DNA of 16,064 nt from Campylobacteraceae bacterium (GTDB taxonomy: Bacteria; Campylobacterota; Campylobacteria; Campylobacterales; Campylobacteraceae), in the NCBI GenBank assembly GCA_031276365.1, contig JAISNG010000058.1, positions 1-16,064 of the forward strand. The letters run 5' to 3'. Position 1 is the first letter of the stretch. Every line of letters starts with the position of its first letter. Below are positions 14,176-16,064 of the stretch, one piece after another. The notes beneath the pieces are model-generated. The model did no database searches and had not been told where the DNA came from. It saw nothing but the letters and a program-made list of their open reading frames with translations. The translations under genes were made by a program, and so were the position numbers.

Positions 14176-14194
14176 CAAAAAATTAACTGATAGC

Positions 14195-14413
14195 TTACTT
14201 ATATCGGTAAGTTATGCGTCCTTTATCTAAACTGTAAGGAGTAAGTTCTACTTTGACCTTATCTCCGGGCATTATTTTTATATAATGCATTCTCATCTTG
14301 CCTGAAATATGACACAATATCTTGTGATTATTTGCAAGCTCTACTATAAAATTAGCGTTTGGCAACGCTTCAGCTACTTTGCCGTCAAGTTCAATTACAT
14401 CATTTTTTGCCAT
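14195..14413 (-). CDS. infA: Translation initiation factor IF-1
   Basis: IF-1 binds the ribosomal A site during initiation. The 72-residue product is a single S1/OB-fold: MAKNDVIELDGKVAEALPN at the start, HKILCHISGKMRMHYIKIMPGDKV in the middle and GRITYRYK at the end, full length for the family. GGAGG lies 4 nt before the ATG. It follows map by 11 nt and precedes the operon promoter at 14170-14175. Confidence 0.98.
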   Translation of the reverse strand: MAKNDVIELDGKVAEALPNANFIVELANNHKILCHISGKMRMHYIKIMPGDKVKVELTPYSLDKGRITYRYK

Positions 14414-14424
14414 TACTCCTCCAT

Positions 14425-15189
14425 TTAAAATTCTCTGTCAATAGATAAAATTTTTGCTTTTTTATCTACTATGGCTATTGTATGTTCCCAATGGCTTCCT
14501 CTTAGTCCGTCTTCGGACACCACAGCCCAGCCGTCTTTCAAAACTTTTGCTTTACCGCTTGTATGGCAAATCATAGGTTCTATGCAAAATGCCATACCTT
14601 CATGCATCTTGTGTCCCTGATTGGCTTTACCTTCCAGATAGTTCGGTATTTCAGGCTCTTCATGAGGACGTCTTCCTATACCATGTCCGCAGTAGCCTCT
14701 TAATGGAGTAAATCCCTTTTGCTTGATAAAATCTTCTATACATGCAGACAACTCTTTAAAACGCATGCCGTCTTTTACGATATCTATCGCATACATCAAA
14801 GCATCATACGAACAATTGATAATCTCTTCATCGTCTTTGCTGATTTTTCCAACGCCGATTGTTCGTGCAGCATCTCCATACCAGCCGTCAATCTCAACGC
14901 CTATATCAAGTCCGACTATATCGCCCTCTTTCAGGACGTAAGAGCTTGGTATGCCGTGGATTATCACTTCATTTACAGAGATGCAAACGCCGCATGGAAA
15001 GCCGTACAAGCCCTTAAATGCGGCTCTTCCGCCAAGCGATTTGATATACTCTTCGCCAAGCGCATTTAACTCTCTTGTGGTAATTCCTGCTTTTACATGT
15101 TGTTCAAGGTAATCTAAGGTTTTGGCAACCGCCCTTGAGGCGGCTGCGATTTTTCTAATCTCTTCGGGGCGTCTTAAATTAACAGACAT
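14425..15189 (-). CDS. map: Methionine aminopeptidase, type I
   Basis: This enzyme removes the initiator methionine from nascent proteins. The 254-residue product has the five metal ligands D95 (GLDIG), D106 (GDAART), H169 (GYCGHGIG), E204 (FCIEPM) and E235 (HWEHTI), plus the substrate-site H78 (IIHGIP). It lacks an N-terminal zinc finger extension, as in bacterial type Ia enzymes. The ATG is 3 nt after the secY stop with only a weak ribosome binding site, so translation is probably coupled to secY. The secY-map-infA order is widespread in bacteria. Confidence 0.97.
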   Translation of the reverse strand: MSVNLRRPEEIRKIAAASRAVAKTLDYLEQHVKAGITTRELNALGEEYIKSLGGRAAFKGLYGFPCGVCISVNEVIIHGIPSSYVLKEGDIVGLDIGVEIDGWYGDAARTIGVGKISKDDEEIINCSYDALMYAIDIVKDGMRFKELSACIEDFIKQKGFTPLRGYCGHGIGRRPHEEPEIPNYLEGKANQGHKMHEGMAFCIEPMICHTSGKAKVLKDGWAVVSEDGLRGSHWEHTIAIVDKKAKILSIDREF

Positions 15190-15192
15190 TGA

Positions 15193-16064
15193 TTAAAGAC
15201 CGATGGCGCTTAGCGTCTCGTATTTACTCATATATATTTGCGCTTCTATTCTTCTCATAGTATCAAGTGCAACTTGAACAACAATCAAAACAGATGTTCC
15301 GCCGAAAAAAAATGTTACGCCCAAAAGTTGTACAAGCACCCATGGAAGCGTCGTTATAATAGCCAGATAGATAGCTCCGAAAAATGTCAAGCGGCTTGCT
15401 GTTTCATTTAAAAACTCCGCCGTACTCGCACCTGGACGAACGCCTGGGATAAATCCGCCCTGTTTTTTGAGGTTTTCGGATATATCTTTTGCATTAAATG
15501 TGATTGAAGCATAAAAATAGGCGAAAAATACAACAAACAAAAACATTAAAACCTGAAAAAAGTAACCGTTCGGACTTAAAAAGTCATTGATAGCTTTGAT
15601 AGTCGGATTTGAGCTTGCCTGCAAAATAGTTGATGGAAACATCAAAACAGCCGAAGCAAAAATAGGCGGAATAACACCGCTTAGATTGATTTTGACAGGA
15701 ACATAGTTCATTATGCGCTTGTTTTGGTTTTGCATGACAATTTTTCTTGAGTATGATATGGGGATTCTTCTCTCGCCAAGCTCTATAAATATAATCGTCA
15801 AAACAGTAGCTATTATGATAAGTACAACAGCGATAAGAATATAAAATTTAAGTTCTCCCGTATTTAAAAGAGTGATGGAACCGATTATGGCGGTTGGTAT
15901 GGAAGAGACTATACCTGCAAAAATGATAAGGCTCACACCCTGTCCGACACCATGTTTTGTTATCTGGTCGCCTATCCACAACAGAAGCATTGTACCTGCA
16001 AGCATACAAACAGCGCAAATAGGAACAAACTTTGACATGTCTATCATGATAGCATCACCGCCCG
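15193..16064 (-). CDS. secY: Preprotein translocase subunit SecY, N-terminus outside the window
   Basis: SecY is the channel of the Sec translocon in the inner membrane. The 289 visible residues cover roughly the last two thirds of the protein and contain about six to seven membrane helices. Diagnostic pieces are GDQITKHGVGQGVSLIIFAGI, the cytoplasmic loop GERRIPISYSRK, INLSGVIPPIFASAVLMFPST, and VRPGASTAEFLNETASRLT with PWVLVQLLG following. The frame continues without a stop to the window edge (upstream codons read GGDAI), so the internal Met at 16047 is not the start. It is the first visible gene of secY-map-infA. Confidence 0.97.
   Translation of the reverse strand, partial: GGDAIMIDMSKFVPICAVCMLAGTMLLLWIGDQITKHGVGQGVSLIIFAGIVSSIPTAIIGSITLLNTGELKFYILIAVVLIIIATVLTIIFIELGERRIPISYSRKIVMQNQNKRIMNYVPVKINLSGVIPPIFASAVLMFPSTILQASSNPTIKAINDFLSPNGYFFQVLMFLFVVFFAYFYASITFNAKDISENLKKQGGFIPGVRPGASTAEFLNETASRLTFFGAIYLAIITTLPWVLVQLLGVTFFFGGTSVLIVVQVALDTMRRIEAQIYMSKYETLSAIGL

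Noticed and set aside
1..16064. tRNA, rRNA, CRISPR, insertion sequence or prophage remnants
   Set aside because: Reading both strands showed no cloverleaf-like runs with CCA ends, no regular spaced repeats, and no transposase or integrase motifs. All sizeable frames belong to core genes.

Overview
The window looks like chromosomal core sequence from a member of the Campylobacterota (Epsilonproteobacteria). The evidence is AT-rich DNA, promoters built on TATAAT-like -10 boxes with poor -35 boxes, a cbb3-type oxidase as the respiratory terminal oxidase, the gene string cbb3 oxidase / two-component system / membrane protein / carA / DUF507 / purA that I recall from Campylobacter jejuni, and the order secY-map-infA-rpmJ-rpsM-rpsK-rpsD-rpoA-rplQ. 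A free-living sulfur- or hydrogen-oxidising relative fits (short-form HisG/HisZ histidine synthesis, Aer-like PAS kinase), but the genus cannot be fixed from this sequence. I see no mobile element, CRISPR array, tRNA, rRNA or broken gene. Everything is on the minus strand except one small HTH regulator. No gene-free stretch exceeds 300 bases; the longest are about 155-180 bases, and each holds regulatory signals described below.

Read in the direction of transcription (right to left): positions 16064-14195 hold the end of the spc-type operon (secY, cut by the window edge, then map and infA). A promoter and a roughly 120-nt leader lie at 14175-14041, then rpmJ-rpsM-rpsK-rpsD-rpoA-rplQ (14040-11140) and a strong terminator at 11111-11130. 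This is the alpha-operon analogue. Its leader carries a perfect 15-bp inverted repeat, an abutting 8-bp hairpin, and loop-to-downstream complementarity that could form a pseudoknot near the first Shine-Dalgarno. It is the most interesting signal in the window.

Positions 11020-10024 hold a plus-strand XRE-type regulator divergent from a small secreted beta-barrel protein. Their shared intergenic region has two promoters, a near-perfect 14-bp palindrome inside the outer-membrane gene's promoter spacer, and a terminator/antiterminator-like arrangement in its leader.

Positions 9874-6656 form a tight metabolic cluster: class V aminotransferase, HisZ and PurA, with overlapping or nearly touching reading frames. 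Positions 6578-2303 form a second tightly coupled cluster: DUF507, carA, a TauE/SafE-family membrane protein with conserved cysteines, a soluble PAS histidine kinase and its OmpR-type response regulator, closed by a terminator at 2270-2290. The last transcription unit is ccoN-ccoO (2137-1, ccoO cut by the window edge), with its own promoter. The kinase, regulator and TauE/SafE protein lie directly upstream of the cbb3 oxidase genes, which suggests, but does not prove, that they serve its regulation or assembly.

Three start codons were moved from the longest possible reading frame on Shine-Dalgarno evidence: ccoN (2137), the aminotransferase (9874) and the outer-membrane protein (10581).
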